Below, one piece after another: positions 53,489 to 63,050 of a stretch of DNA of 64,000 nt (position 1 is the stretch's first letter; each line of letters starts with the position of its first letter). The DNA comes from Pedobacter rhizosphaerae (GTDB lineage: Bacteria > Bacteroidota > Bacteroidia > Sphingobacteriales > Sphingobacteriaceae), in NCBI RefSeq assembly GCF_900111155.1, contig NZ_FOGG01000006.1:124001-188000 (forward strand), read 5' to 3'. The notes beneath the pieces are model-generated. The model was given only the letters and a program-made list of their open reading frames with translations. It did no database searches and had not been told where the DNA came from. The translations under genes and the position numbers were made by a program.

Positions 53489-54406
53489 CTATTTACCCCA
53501 ACTTCCTGCCGGTAATTCCGGACGAACAGCCAATGCATCATTGATAATTTTTAATACGCGTTCTCTTTCCTCGCCCTCTATAGCCAAACGTGGTGCTCTA
53601 ACGGTTTCCGTTCCTAAACCGGTGGCTACTTCTGCCAGTTTAATGTATTGAACCAATTTTGGGTGAATATCTAATTCTAGAACCGGTAAAAACCAACGAT
53701 AAATAGTAAGGGCTTCGCTGATGCGGTTTTCTTTAATCAAATTGAAAATAGCCACTGTTTCCCTTGGGAAAGCATCTACTAAACCGGCCACCCATCCGTG
53801 AGCACCCATTACAATGCTTTCCATAGCCAATGGATCTACTCCTGTAAAAATCTTAAAGCGTTCTCCAAAACGGTTAATCAATCGGGTTACGTTTGATACA
53901 TCTCTTGTTGATTCTTTTATCGCCTGAATGTTCGGGTATTTTGTTAATTCTTCAAACATATCCAGTGTAACCTCAATTTTATAATCAACAGGGTTGTTGT
54001 AGATCATTATCGGCAACGCTGTCGAGGTGGCAATAGCGCCAAAGAAGTCTAAAGTTTCGGTCGACGAGGCATAATAGCGCATTGGCGGCAGCAACATTAA
54101 CCCCTGTGCACCTATCGATTCTGCCTTTTTAGCTACTTCAATAGCTTTCTTAGTTGTTGCCTCGGCAATGTTTAACAATACAGGAACTCTGCCTTTTACT
54201 ACTTCTAAAGTGTGAGCGAGTAAACCAAACTTTTCTTCATCAGTAAGTACACTGGCTTCGCCCAATGATCCTCCAAGAATGATCCCATTGGCTCCGGCTT
54301 CCAGTTGTGCCTCTATGTTCAAATCAAAAGTTGCGAAATCTAATTCATCATTTGCTGTAAATTTTGTCGTTACAGCCGGGAAAACCCCTGTCCATTTAAT
54401 TGCCAT
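53489..54406 (-). CDS. Delta-1-pyrroline-4-hydroxy-2-carboxylate deaminase (DapA family)
   Basis: 305 residues of the DHDPS/NAL aldolase family. The Schiff-base lysine is K164 (QAIKEST) and the catalytic tyrosine Y136 (MIYNNP). The substrate-loop GGSLGEASVLTDEEK is in the usual place. In the hydroxyproline pathway this family deaminates and dehydrates the pyrroline product to 2-oxoglutarate semialdehyde. Dihydrodipicolinate synthase is the alternative by sequence, but the operon context strongly favours the hydroxyproline role. It is the first gene of the four-gene operon. Confidence 0.9.
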   Translation of the reverse strand: MAIKWTGVFPAVTTKFTANDELDFATFDLNIEAQLEAGANGIILGGSLGEASVLTDEEKFGLLAHTLEVVKGRVPVLLNIAEATTKKAIEVAKKAESIGAQGLMLLPPMRYYASSTETLDFFGAIATSTALPIMIYNNPVDYKIEVTLDMFEELTKYPNIQAIKESTRDVSNVTRLINRFGERFKIFTGVDPLAMESIVMGAHGWVAGLVDAFPRETVAIFNLIKENRISEALTIYRWFLPVLELDIHPKLVQYIKLAEVATGLGTETVRAPRLAIEGEERERVLKIINDALAVRPELPAGSWGK

Positions 54407-54467
54407 TGTATTTAATAGTTTAGTGCTTAATAATTGCTTTAGTGTAGTGGTCTGATCAGTAGCTTTT

Positions 54468-54508
54468 AGGTATTCCTAAGGCAGGTGTTAACCCACCAAA
54501 GAATACCT
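54468..54508 (-). promoter_or_regulatory. Two-stem inverted repeat in the hydroxyproline operon leader
   Basis: AGGTATTC (54468-54475) pairs with GAATACCT (54501-54508), and inside it GGTG (54484-54487) pairs with CACC (54494-54497). It lies 62 bases upstream of the deaminase ATG. No T run follows on the minus strand, so a terminator for the M1 gene is unlikely. It could be an operator for the AraC regulator or an mRNA leader structure. Confidence 0.4.
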
Positions 54509-54614
54509 TATTATGATTAATCTGTCAGATTATTTCCAAAGTTAAAGCATAGCTTCAGGCTGTGATTATTGGATTTTAACCGATAACAGCTATAAATAGA
54601 CCAATCAATTAAAA

Positions 54615-56285
54615 TTATTCTTGATTTTTAACCTGTAGATAATACATCGATTCAATAGCCGATTTTTCAAGCAAATTTTCCTGGCCTGCGCTTAACTTAA
54701 GGTCTTGCCAATTTTGTGAAGGCAAAATTTTCAAGGTTTGCAACCCAGCTTTTTTAAGTATTAAGGGCAGGTTAAAGCCATTAACACAGTTGCTGTATCG
54801 ATAAAACACACTTCCATCCTTTATATAATACTCGAAAACAGGAATCTGGGTAGTTCTTAAGTATTGATCAAAAACTTTGGCATAATTAAATCCTGCTTGC
54901 TTAGAGATATAAGATTCTACCTGTGCAGTGCTTACCGTTTTTTGGTAAAAAGTTTTGTTCAAACCACGCAATATGGATCTGAAAAGTTCATCGTTATCGA
55001 GGCTATGCCTAATCGAATGCAACATATTTCCACCCTTAGGATACATATCTCCACTCCCCTGTGCATTTACACCATATGTAGGAATAATCGGGCTATCGTT
55101 CCTAATGCCTTTTCTGATGCCGAAATTATATTCATTACCGGCCTGGGTTCCAAAAATATAATCTACAAAAAGTGTTTCGCTGTAATTGGTGAAGCCTTCA
55201 TGCACCCACATATCGGCTAAATCATTGGTGGTAATATTGTTACCGAACCACTCGTGGCCACTTTCATGAATAATAATGAAATCCCATTTGAGCCCCCAAC
55301 CATTGCCAGACATATCTCTGCCTAAATAGCCAAACTTATATTTATTCCCGTAAGAAACTGCGGATTGATGTTCCATACCGGTGTGCGATGCGTCAATGAG
55401 CTGGTAGCCATCTTCATAAAAGGGATATGGTCCAAACCAATGTTCAAAGCTTTTCAGCATTTTGTGAACCTGATCGGGCATGTAAGTTTTAGCTTTAGAA
55501 AGATTGTAATCCAGTACCCAATAATTCAGGTCGAGCTTGCCCTTTTCTCCGGCATATTCTTCTTTGAAGTTGACGTATTTTCCTATGTAAGGAATGATAC
55601 AATAATTGCTTATCGGGTTTTTTACGTTGTATTTATAGGTTACTGTGCCGTCATTATTATTTTTCTTAAACACCAATCGTCCGTTGCCTACGCCAATCAG
55701 TGTATCGGGAATAGTCATGGTTAACGAAGCGCCCAGATCTGGTTCATCACTTTGGTGATCTTTGTTTGGATACCACACCGATGCGCCCAGTCCCTGGCAG
55801 GCCACTGTCATCCATGGTCTGGATAGAGAATCTGTAGTAAAAATAAACCCGCCATCCCATGGGGCACGTTTGGCCTGATGAACATTTCCATGGTAGAAAA
55901 TTTTAACCCTGTTTATTGTTTTAAGTTTCTGGCTGGGCACATGAGCATACCAAACGCTGCCGGTATGCTCAAATTTGAGTTTAGATTTACCGTTATACCA
56001 AATGCTATCAATCAGCAATGGTTCCTGAAGATCAATCTGCATGCGTATTTCGCCATCATTTTGCTTTACTACCCGGTAAACAATTTCGTTAGCACCAGAT
56101 ATACTTTTGTTGGTAAAATCTGGCTTAAACGCTAACTCATAACGTTGAACGTCCCACCAGGTTCGCTCAGACATTAAACTACCCCTCAGGGTATCGGCTA
56201 AAGAGTACGTTTTATCTTGAGCATACGCGATAACATGAGAAAAGATGAGCAGGAACAAAAGGGATATACGAAATAAAATCTTCAT
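54615..56285 (-). CDS. M1-family metallopeptidase
   Basis: 556 residues with a signal peptide ending YAQ, so periplasmic or surface. The zinc site is HESGH (340-344) with E363 in VHEGFTNYSE, and GMEHQ (303-307) is the counterpart of the GAMEN substrate motif. The N-terminal beta saddle (about 45-240) is present, but the large C-terminal helical domain of classical M1 enzymes is absent, as in many Bacteroidota members. It removes N-terminal residues from peptides. It lies 50 bases after SusD in what looks like a SusC-SusD-M1 operon, suggesting peptide import. Confidence 0.92.
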   Translation of the reverse strand: MKILFRISLLFLLIFSHVIAYAQDKTYSLADTLRGSLMSERTWWDVQRYELAFKPDFTNKSISGANEIVYRVVKQNDGEIRMQIDLQEPLLIDSIWYNGKSKLKFEHTGSVWYAHVPSQKLKTINRVKIFYHGNVHQAKRAPWDGGFIFTTDSLSRPWMTVACQGLGASVWYPNKDHQSDEPDLGASLTMTIPDTLIGVGNGRLVFKKNNNDGTVTYKYNVKNPISNYCIIPYIGKYVNFKEEYAGEKGKLDLNYWVLDYNLSKAKTYMPDQVHKMLKSFEHWFGPYPFYEDGYQLIDASHTGMEHQSAVSYGNKYKFGYLGRDMSGNGWGLKWDFIIIHESGHEWFGNNITTNDLADMWVHEGFTNYSETLFVDYIFGTQAGNEYNFGIRKGIRNDSPIIPTYGVNAQGSGDMYPKGGNMLHSIRHSLDNDELFRSILRGLNKTFYQKTVSTAQVESYISKQAGFNYAKVFDQYLRTTQIPVFEYYIKDGSVFYRYSNCVNGFNLPLILKKAGLQTLKILPSQNWQDLKLSAGQENLLEKSAIESMYYLQVKNQE

Positions 56286-56335
56286 GTTTTGGATTGATCT
56301 AAATTACCTTCTTCTTCAAAAAATATCTTTACTGT

Positions 56336-57733
56336 TTAATTTGCGTCCCACCACAGGCGATCGGTTAGTTTAGCCTTTTGCTGAGGTTGTGGATTAGCGG
56401 TAATCTCCGTATTAGGATACAAAACCCTTCTCGGAATATCGGAAATGGCATTCTTAACTTTGGTTAAAGCCGGGAATCCGGTACGACGCCAATCTGCAAA
56501 ATTTTCGGCATTTAAAAAGTTAGCAATAAATTTTTCTTCTATAATTAATCGCAATGCGTTGGAAGAATTCAATGTTCCCCGCGATAACAGGTAAGCATCT
56601 ATATCTGAACCCCCTACACCTACTTTCTCCATGTGCTTTCTAACACCATCCTGATAAAAGGGTTGAGCAGCCGTTGCACCCGAAATAATATTAGTAGCCT
56701 CTGCTTTTAAGAAAAGTGCTTCCGTGTAATTTACCAGATAATTATTGGCATTTGCTCCCGCATAAAAGGCAGCGGGGATAGAGTATGATTCTAAACTTCC
56801 AATATTATCCAAACCACTTTCTCTTCCTGTATACAGTCCTGTTTCTTTAGCAGGTGCTATCATTTTACTTAAACGTGGATCGTTACGGGTTTTAAATCCA
56901 TCAACAAATGTATTGGCAAGCACAAGTGTACTTGCAGGTAAAAAATTCTGTTGCCATGGGTTTTCTCCTCCGGCAGCACCACTAAAGGCTATTTTACAAT
57001 CATCGGCATTACTCTGCATGCCATTAGTTAAGGCAGTAAGGGCAAGTTGTGCTTGCGCTGCTGCTGTAGTGCCGGGGGCCTTGGTTAAGTGCATATAGTA
57101 ACGCGCTTTTAGGGTATAAGCCAGTTTTTTCCATTTGGCCATATCTCCACTATACATAAAATCGTCTCCCCCCGGACTTAAACCTGCGTTCTTATTTACA
57201 TCTTCAATCCCCTGATCTAACAACTGTTGAATTTGGGTATAAACTTGTTGCTGTGTATCGTAAACAGGATTTGCATTTTCAACACCTTTAAAGGCCTGGC
57301 TGTACGGAATATCGCCCCAGGCATCTGTTGCATAGCCCAGGCAATAGGCTGTAAGTATTTTGGCAATTGCAGCATACTTATAATTTCCATTAGTGGTAGC
57401 CTTAGTGTTTAATAGGATGAGGTTATTCAATGTCCTCACATAAACATTATTCCAGTCGCCATCCATATCTATATTGTACATTAAATAAGTCCCGAAATTG
57501 GGAGCCACCTGATTCAATGCAATTACCTGAACGTACTGCTGTAAAACAATACTTAAATTTCCATCGCCTGCTGCATTGATATTTTGCGAGATTAACATTT
57601 GTACCGGAGGTAGAATTAAGGATTCCTTAACATCTATTGGCCTATTGGGATCGTTATTTACATCTATGTATTTTTTGCACCCGCTAAAGGATACCATACA
57701 TACAAAACTGATAACAAAATATATCTTTTTCAT
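56336..57733 (-). CDS. SusD-like surface lipoprotein (SusD_2 type)
   Basis: 465 residues. The lipobox FSGC gives a mature N-terminus CKKYIDVNNDPNRP, the typical opening of the SusD-like_2 group. IAKILTAYCLGYATDAWGDIPYSQAF is the characteristic helix, followed by WKKLAYTLKARYYMHL. It forms the lid of the SusC partner 19 bases upstream. The group is often found with peptidase genes, and here an M1 peptidase follows directly, so peptides or glycopeptides are a reasonable ligand guess. Confidence 0.93.
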   Translation of the reverse strand: MKKIYFVISFVCMVSFSGCKKYIDVNNDPNRPIDVKESLILPPVQMLISQNINAAGDGNLSIVLQQYVQVIALNQVAPNFGTYLMYNIDMDGDWNNVYVRTLNNLILLNTKATTNGNYKYAAIAKILTAYCLGYATDAWGDIPYSQAFKGVENANPVYDTQQQVYTQIQQLLDQGIEDVNKNAGLSPGGDDFMYSGDMAKWKKLAYTLKARYYMHLTKAPGTTAAAQAQLALTALTNGMQSNADDCKIAFSGAAGGENPWQQNFLPASTLVLANTFVDGFKTRNDPRLSKMIAPAKETGLYTGRESGLDNIGSLESYSIPAAFYAGANANNYLVNYTEALFLKAEATNIISGATAAQPFYQDGVRKHMEKVGVGGSDIDAYLLSRGTLNSSNALRLIIEEKFIANFLNAENFADWRRTGFPALTKVKNAISDIPRRVLYPNTEITANPQPQQKAKLTDRLWWDAN

Positions 57734-57752
57734 ACTGCTTTTTTCTAATGGA

Positions 57753-60700
57753 TTATAATGTCAATTTCAATGTAAAATCAACTGATCTTGATGTTGGGGT
57801 AGAGAATGAATATATCCCCTGCGAGCCATTTGAAGAACCGAAAGAACTCACTTCTGGATCTCCTCCCGTAAAATGAGGTGCATAAATCCATAAATTTCTA
57901 CCGGTAACATTTAACGCTACATTTTTAAACGGTGTTTTGGTTAACCACGATGGTTTGAAGCTATATCCAAGGCTTACATTTCTCAGTTTTAAATAAGTAC
58001 CATCTTGTATAACAGATTCCAATACACTGTTTATACGTTGATAATAAGCTTGTCCGGAAACAGAAACGGTATTGGGTAAGCCCGTGTTGGCGTTTATACC
58101 CTCTACCACCCTTGGACCGCGATCTTCAGTAACTTTAGGTGTTCCATAAAAGTAACCGTAACCATCAACATTGTTCTGTATATCACCGCCTTTTTTAAGG
58201 TCGAAGGCAAAACTGAAGGTAAACTGCTTGTATTTAAAGTTATTAACGATTCCGGCCATATAATCTGGATTAATGTCGCCAATTATTCCTTGTTCATCCG
58301 CAGCAAAAGGCAATCCGTCATCACCTGTTAAAATTTGCCCTGAAGCATTTCTTGCATATCTGGTACCGTAGATAACCCCATAAGGCTGGTTTAAGAAAAT
58401 AAATGTAAAGCCGTTACCCACTTGATTAAGGTCTTTATAAATAGATAATACTTTATTTCTGACGCGGCTATAATTGAAAGTCAAATCCCAACTGAAGTTA
58501 TCGGTTTTGATAGGCTTAGCATTTAAAAGTATTTCAATACCCTTGTTACGCATAGAAGCCGAATTCACACTGGTAGCATTATATCCTGTTGATGGAGCCA
58601 AGGCTACATTAGGAATAATACCGTTGGTTGTCTTTTTATTAAAGTAAGTAACCTCTAAACTTAACCGGTTTTTGAAGAACCCGGTTTCCAGGCCTACTTC
58701 AAACTCATTAATCCGCTCATTCTTTAAATTCGGATCACTTAAAGTACCACTAATTAAGAAACCAGATTGCCCCTGGTAAGGAAAAGCAATGTTTCTAATC
58801 GTTTGCGATTCGTAAGGGGTAAGTAAGCTATATGGCCCAATACTTGCATTTCCAACGGTACTGTAAGATAGCCTCAACTTTCCAAAATTCATTACGTTTG
58901 ATAATCCGCTGGAAAAGAAGTTAGAAAAGATAAAACTGGTGGCTGCAGAACCATAAGGATAAAAACTATTCCCTTTTGCTAAAACCGATGTACCATCATA
59001 TCTTCCGGTAAGTGAAAGAATGATAAACTTTTTATAGTCGATATTCGATTGCAGATAAAACCCTACTTTCCGGGTCAGGTAACTTGTTTCGGTAAATTTA
59101 ACCGTTGATGCGCTACCGATATTGTTAAAATCGGGGACGGTAATCCCCAAACCATTGGCATAAGCATTCTGGCTATAAGTAGAAATGAGGTTATTACCTA
59201 AAAGGGCATCAATATTAAAATCGCCAAGGGTTTTAGAAGCATTCAGAATCAAATCGTTGTTATACTGTCTGAAGTTGGTATTATTATTTACAATTCTGCC
59301 ATTTGGATTGGAAACCGAGCCAAGCGACTCAATATATTTACCTTGTTCTACATAAACATCTGCACCAAAGCGTTCTGTAAGGGTTAACCAGGGAAATATT
59401 TTGTAATCGGCATTAAAGGTGGGTATAAAGCGGTTAACGATTGAGCTATTCTTAATATTATCCAATACCCAATAAGGATTGTTCCTCGAAAAACGGAATA
59501 AACGTTGGGTACCATCAGGATTGGTTGATGGCTGCAAATTATACGATACCGGCGCTGAAAAGATCGTCCAAACGGGGCTTTCTAATGCATAACCCTCTGG
59601 TTGCCTGTTATTTTTAGTATTGGCATAGTTTAAGGAGAAGGTAATATTCAGATCTTTGATTACCTGGGTGCTGAATTTTCCGAAAACAGTATTTCTGTCA
59701 AACGAAGTTGCAGGAACCGTCCCATCTTGTGTCAAATTGGTAAAAGAAAGAAAATAAGAGCTGTAAGCTCCCCCACCTGTTAAACCAATGGTGTTAGTGT
59801 AAGTTTTACCTGTTTTAAAAAATAAATCTGATTGATCATATACCTGGGCAGGCTGTCCATTTATTTTTAATGTATCCATTCTAGCCCCCCATGAGGTACT
59901 TGTTTTTTGTGAAACACCATCAAAATAAACACCATTAGATCCTAACGAATACTTATTCTGAATCTCCGGAAGAAGTGGCTTCTCAAAAGAGAAGGAAGAT
60001 GAAAAGCTTAAGGTAGGTTTTTTATTTAATGCGCCTGCCTTAGTAGTAATGATGATCACACCTTTGGCTCCATCTGAACCATACAGTGCGGTAGCTGCTC
60101 CTCCCTTTAGCACATTGATACTCTCAATAATATTAGGATCTAAATCCGCAATCCGGTTAGTACCAGGTCCAGAATTGAGATTCCCAGTTTCATCATTATT
60201 TACCGGAATACCATCTATTACCATCAGGGCTTCATTATTTCCATATAGCGAATTTGCACCCCTGATTACAATTCGTGATGAACTGCCCGGTGTACCCGAT
60301 GAGCTGGTAATTTGAACACCAGAAACCTTACCCGCTAATGCATTGACCAGATTGGGCTCCTTAGATTGGGTTAATTGCTCTCCTTTTACTTCCTGCGAGC
60401 TGTAAGTGAGGTTTCGCTTTTCACGCTTTACCCCTAAAGCTGTTACCACAATTTCGCTTAAGTTTTGCTGATCTTCAGTAAGTGAAACGCTCAGGTTACT
60501 TTGTCCATTGTAAATCACTTCTTTACTCTGATAGCCTATCCCAGTAAACACTAGTATTGAAGGGTTTCCTGTTTTAATAGTGAAGCTCCCCGAAGCATTG
60601 GTAGATGCCCCAACAGAAGTTCCTTTTACTTTAACTGAAATACCTGGGACAGCATTGCCCGATTCATCTTTTACCTTACCAGTTACGGTTTCCGTTTGTG

Positions 60701-60764
60701 CATGAACCCGCAAAAAACAGAATATGACCATGGTCATAAACGTAATTTTTAGTTTAATCTTCAT
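57753..60764 (-). CDS. SusC/RagA-family TonB-dependent transporter (second copy)
   Basis: 1003 residues. Signal peptide ending VHAQ, a CarboxypepD-like domain (VTGKVKDESGNAVPGISV), plug domain with VNALAGKVSGVQI and the signature INVLKGGAATALYGSDGAKG, then the barrel ending VDFTLKLTL. It has no STN domain. It works with the adjacent SusD to move oligomers across the outer membrane. Sequence identity to the first SusC is visibly low outside the signatures, so they are not a recent duplication. Confidence 0.94.
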   Translation of the reverse strand: MKIKLKITFMTMVIFCFLRVHAQTETVTGKVKDESGNAVPGISVKVKGTSVGASTNASGSFTIKTGNPSILVFTGIGYQSKEVIYNGQSNLSVSLTEDQQNLSEIVVTALGVKREKRNLTYSSQEVKGEQLTQSKEPNLVNALAGKVSGVQITSSSGTPGSSSRIVIRGANSLYGNNEALMVIDGIPVNNDETGNLNSGPGTNRIADLDPNIIESINVLKGGAATALYGSDGAKGVIIITTKAGALNKKPTLSFSSSFSFEKPLLPEIQNKYSLGSNGVYFDGVSQKTSTSWGARMDTLKINGQPAQVYDQSDLFFKTGKTYTNTIGLTGGGAYSSYFLSFTNLTQDGTVPATSFDRNTVFGKFSTQVIKDLNITFSLNYANTKNNRQPEGYALESPVWTIFSAPVSYNLQPSTNPDGTQRLFRFSRNNPYWVLDNIKNSSIVNRFIPTFNADYKIFPWLTLTERFGADVYVEQGKYIESLGSVSNPNGRIVNNNTNFRQYNNDLILNASKTLGDFNIDALLGNNLISTYSQNAYANGLGITVPDFNNIGSASTVKFTETSYLTRKVGFYLQSNIDYKKFIILSLTGRYDGTSVLAKGNSFYPYGSAATSFIFSNFFSSGLSNVMNFGKLRLSYSTVGNASIGPYSLLTPYESQTIRNIAFPYQGQSGFLISGTLSDPNLKNERINEFEVGLETGFFKNRLSLEVTYFNKKTTNGIIPNVALAPSTGYNATSVNSASMRNKGIEILLNAKPIKTDNFSWDLTFNYSRVRNKVLSIYKDLNQVGNGFTFIFLNQPYGVIYGTRYARNASGQILTGDDGLPFAADEQGIIGDINPDYMAGIVNNFKYKQFTFSFAFDLKKGGDIQNNVDGYGYFYGTPKVTEDRGPRVVEGINANTGLPNTVSVSGQAYYQRINSVLESVIQDGTYLKLRNVSLGYSFKPSWLTKTPFKNVALNVTGRNLWIYAPHFTGGDPEVSSFGSSNGSQGIYSFSTPTSRSVDFTLKLTL

Positions 60765-60786
60765 TTTAGTTAGTTGGTTGTATAAC

Positions 60787-60794
60787 CAAATCTA
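60787..60794 (-). promoter_or_regulatory. Candidate -7 element for the second SusCD operon
   Basis: Reads TAGATTTG on the minus strand, a full TAnnTTTG match, 22 bases before the SusC ATG. No -33 box at the right spacing was found. The 272-base spacer also holds the promoter of the divergent GH97 gene, which I could not locate. Confidence 0.4.
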
Positions 60795-61036
60795 CCCCTC
60801 TCCAAGGGCTTTATTAATGAAGATATTAGCAAGTATTAACCAAATATTAACAGGAATATTACATACTAAAAGTGACGACGTAAAACGGTTTACCTATTTC
60901 CCTCCTGCATTATATTATCGAACTCATGATTACCCGAATTTAAACAATGGTAAAATATGCACAATACTTGCCAATTATGGCACTTTAGGGCTTAGTGCTT
61001 TTACCTAATTTTAGAAATTGAAAAATACTCAACCAC

Positions 61037-63004
61037 ATGAATAAGACTATTTTACTCACTTTTTTCGCAGCTATATTGATGGTTGGCGCTACTTTTGGAA
61101 AAGACTTTGAATTACTGTCGCCAGATAAAAAAATCAAAATTAGCGTCAGCATAAATGATAATATCACCTGGAGTGTTAAATATGGCGTAGAAACCATTTT
61201 ACAACCCAGCCAGCTTGCTCTACTGCTTAAAAATAATGTAAAACCAGGCCTGAAAGCGATTTTGATCAAACAAAAGCGAGGTCATTTCGATGAAATCATT
61301 ACTGCTGACATCCCCGTAAAAAGCAAAAAAATAACGAACAATTACAACGAGCTTAAGTTAGATTTTAAGGGAAATTACAGCATTTATTTTAGGGCATATG
61401 ATGATGGTGTAGCCTATCGGTTTGAAACCCAGTTGGGCGATAAAATTATAGAAGTTGAAAATGAAGTTGCAGACTTTGATTTTGGAGCCAATAACCGTGT
61501 GTTCTGGCCGCAGGAAACTGATCCAAATTTTCTTTCCCATTTCGAAAGCTTGTATAAAGATTCTACTTTAAATGCCTTTAGCACACAGCAGCATGCTGCC
61601 CTACCCATGTTGGTGTATTCTAAATCTGGTGTAAAAATGCTGGTAAGCGAATCTGACCTTTACGATTATCCGAATCTATTTTTATTTGGAACAGCAGGCC
61701 ATAAACTTACCGCTGGTTTTCCTAAAAATATTGCAGAAAGCATACCTGTTCGGGATAGAGGCATTAAAATTACCCGATTGGAAAATCACATGGCCAAAAC
61801 AAAGGGCAGTCGTAAATTTCCCTGGAGAAGCATTGCCATTTGCGCAGAAGACAAAGATCTATTGGTAAGCAATCTGACCTATAAATTATCAAGTCCTTCG
61901 GTAATTGAAGATACCAGGTGGATTAAGCCTGGCAAGGTTGCCTGGGATTGGTGGAACGACAACAACATTTATGGTGTGGATTTTAAAGCGGGTATCAACA
62001 CCCAAACCTATAAATATTATATCGATTTTGCTTCCAAATTCGGTCTGGAATACATCATGCTGGATGAAGGCTGGACCAAAACCACAACTGATTTGCTCCA
62101 CACTACTGCAGACATCAATATCCAGGAAATTATTGATTATGGTCGCACTAAAAATGTTGGGGTTTGGCTCTGGACTTTATGGGGGCCGCTGGATAAAGAC
62201 ATGGACAATATTTTGGCGCAATATAAAAAATGGGGCGCAGTTGGTATTAAAGTAGATTTTATGGCCCGAGCCGATCAGTATATGGTTAATTTCTATGAGC
62301 GCGTAGCGGCAACAGCAGCAAAAAACCAATTAATGGTCGATTTGCACGGTGCTTATAAACCTGTTGGATTGAATCATAAATACCCCAATGTAATGAGTTA
62401 TGAGGGGGTACGCGGATTAGAAAACAACAAGTGGAGTGCAGAAATCACCCCCACTCACAATCTAACCTTACCCTTTATCAGAATGGCAGCCGGACCTATG
62501 GACTACACTCCTGGAGCCATGATTAATGCCAACAAAAAGAATTTTAGCATTGTATATAGTGAGCCCATGAGCATGGGAACAAGGGCACATCAGGTGGCCA
62601 TGTACGTGATGTATGAAAGTCCCTTGCAAATGCTGGCCGATAACCCCTCTAACTATTTAAGAGATACACTGTGTACAGGCTTTATATCGCGAATTCCCAC
62701 AGTTTGGGATCAAACCATTGCCTTAGATGGAAAGGTTGGAGAATATGCCTTAATCGCACGAAAAAATGGCGACAAATGGTACATCTCTGGAATGACAGAT
62801 TGGAATGCCAGATCATTTGATCAAAAACTGTTTTTCTTAGATGGAAACAATTACCGCATGGACGTATTCAGCGATGGGATAAATGCAGACAGACACGCAT
62901 CCGATTATAAAATGAGCACCATAAAGGTTTCTAAAAACGATCAGGTTAATATTAAAATGGAGAAAGGCGGTGGCTGGTGCGCTATTTTAACGCCCATACA
63001 ATAG
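61037..63004 (+). CDS. GH97 retaining alpha-galactosidase-type enzyme
   Basis: 655 residues with a signal peptide (to about 21). An N-terminal beta-supersandwich (about 25-290) precedes the (beta/alpha)8 barrel with WDWWNDNNIYGVDFKAG, MLDEGWTK and GIKVDFMARADQYMV. Asp407 in KVDFM is the nucleophile of the retaining alpha-galactosidase branch; inverting alpha-glucosidases such as SusB lack it. E456 in SYEGVRG is a likely acid/base. It is calcium-dependent in the family. It is divergent from the second SusC gene, so it may trim galactosyl side chains of the imported substrate. Confidence 0.93.
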   Translation: MNKTILLTFFAAILMVGATFGKDFELLSPDKKIKISVSINDNITWSVKYGVETILQPSQLALLLKNNVKPGLKAILIKQKRGHFDEIITADIPVKSKKITNNYNELKLDFKGNYSIYFRAYDDGVAYRFETQLGDKIIEVENEVADFDFGANNRVFWPQETDPNFLSHFESLYKDSTLNAFSTQQHAALPMLVYSKSGVKMLVSESDLYDYPNLFLFGTAGHKLTAGFPKNIAESIPVRDRGIKITRLENHMAKTKGSRKFPWRSIAICAEDKDLLVSNLTYKLSSPSVIEDTRWIKPGKVAWDWWNDNNIYGVDFKAGINTQTYKYYIDFASKFGLEYIMLDEGWTKTTTDLLHTTADINIQEIIDYGRTKNVGVWLWTLWGPLDKDMDNILAQYKKWGAVGIKVDFMARADQYMVNFYERVAATAAKNQLMVDLHGAYKPVGLNHKYPNVMSYEGVRGLENNKWSAEITPTHNLTLPFIRMAAGPMDYTPGAMINANKKNFSIVYSEPMSMGTRAHQVAMYVMYESPLQMLADNPSNYLRDTLCTGFISRIPTVWDQTIALDGKVGEYALIARKNGDKWYISGMTDWNARSFDQKLFFLDGNNYRMDVFSDGINADRHASDYKMSTIKVSKNDQVNIKMEKGGGWCAILTPIQ

Positions 63005-63027
63005 CTTAAGCGCCATTTGTAATCGTC

Positions 63028-63050
63028 ATGCTGAATTATTTCAGCATCTA
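63028..63050. repeat. ATGCTGAA...TTTCAGCAT palindrome, repeated
   Basis: CATGCTGAATTATTTCAGCA forms a hairpin just after the GH97 gene and recurs as CATGCTGAATTTATTTCAGC at 63209 and again about 418 bases later. It may serve as a transcription end for GH97, though no T tract follows. Confidence 0.5.

Noticed and set aside
60724..61008. 94-residue frame between SusC and GH97
   Set aside because: It overlaps the SusC start and occupies the divergent promoter region; low-quality composition.
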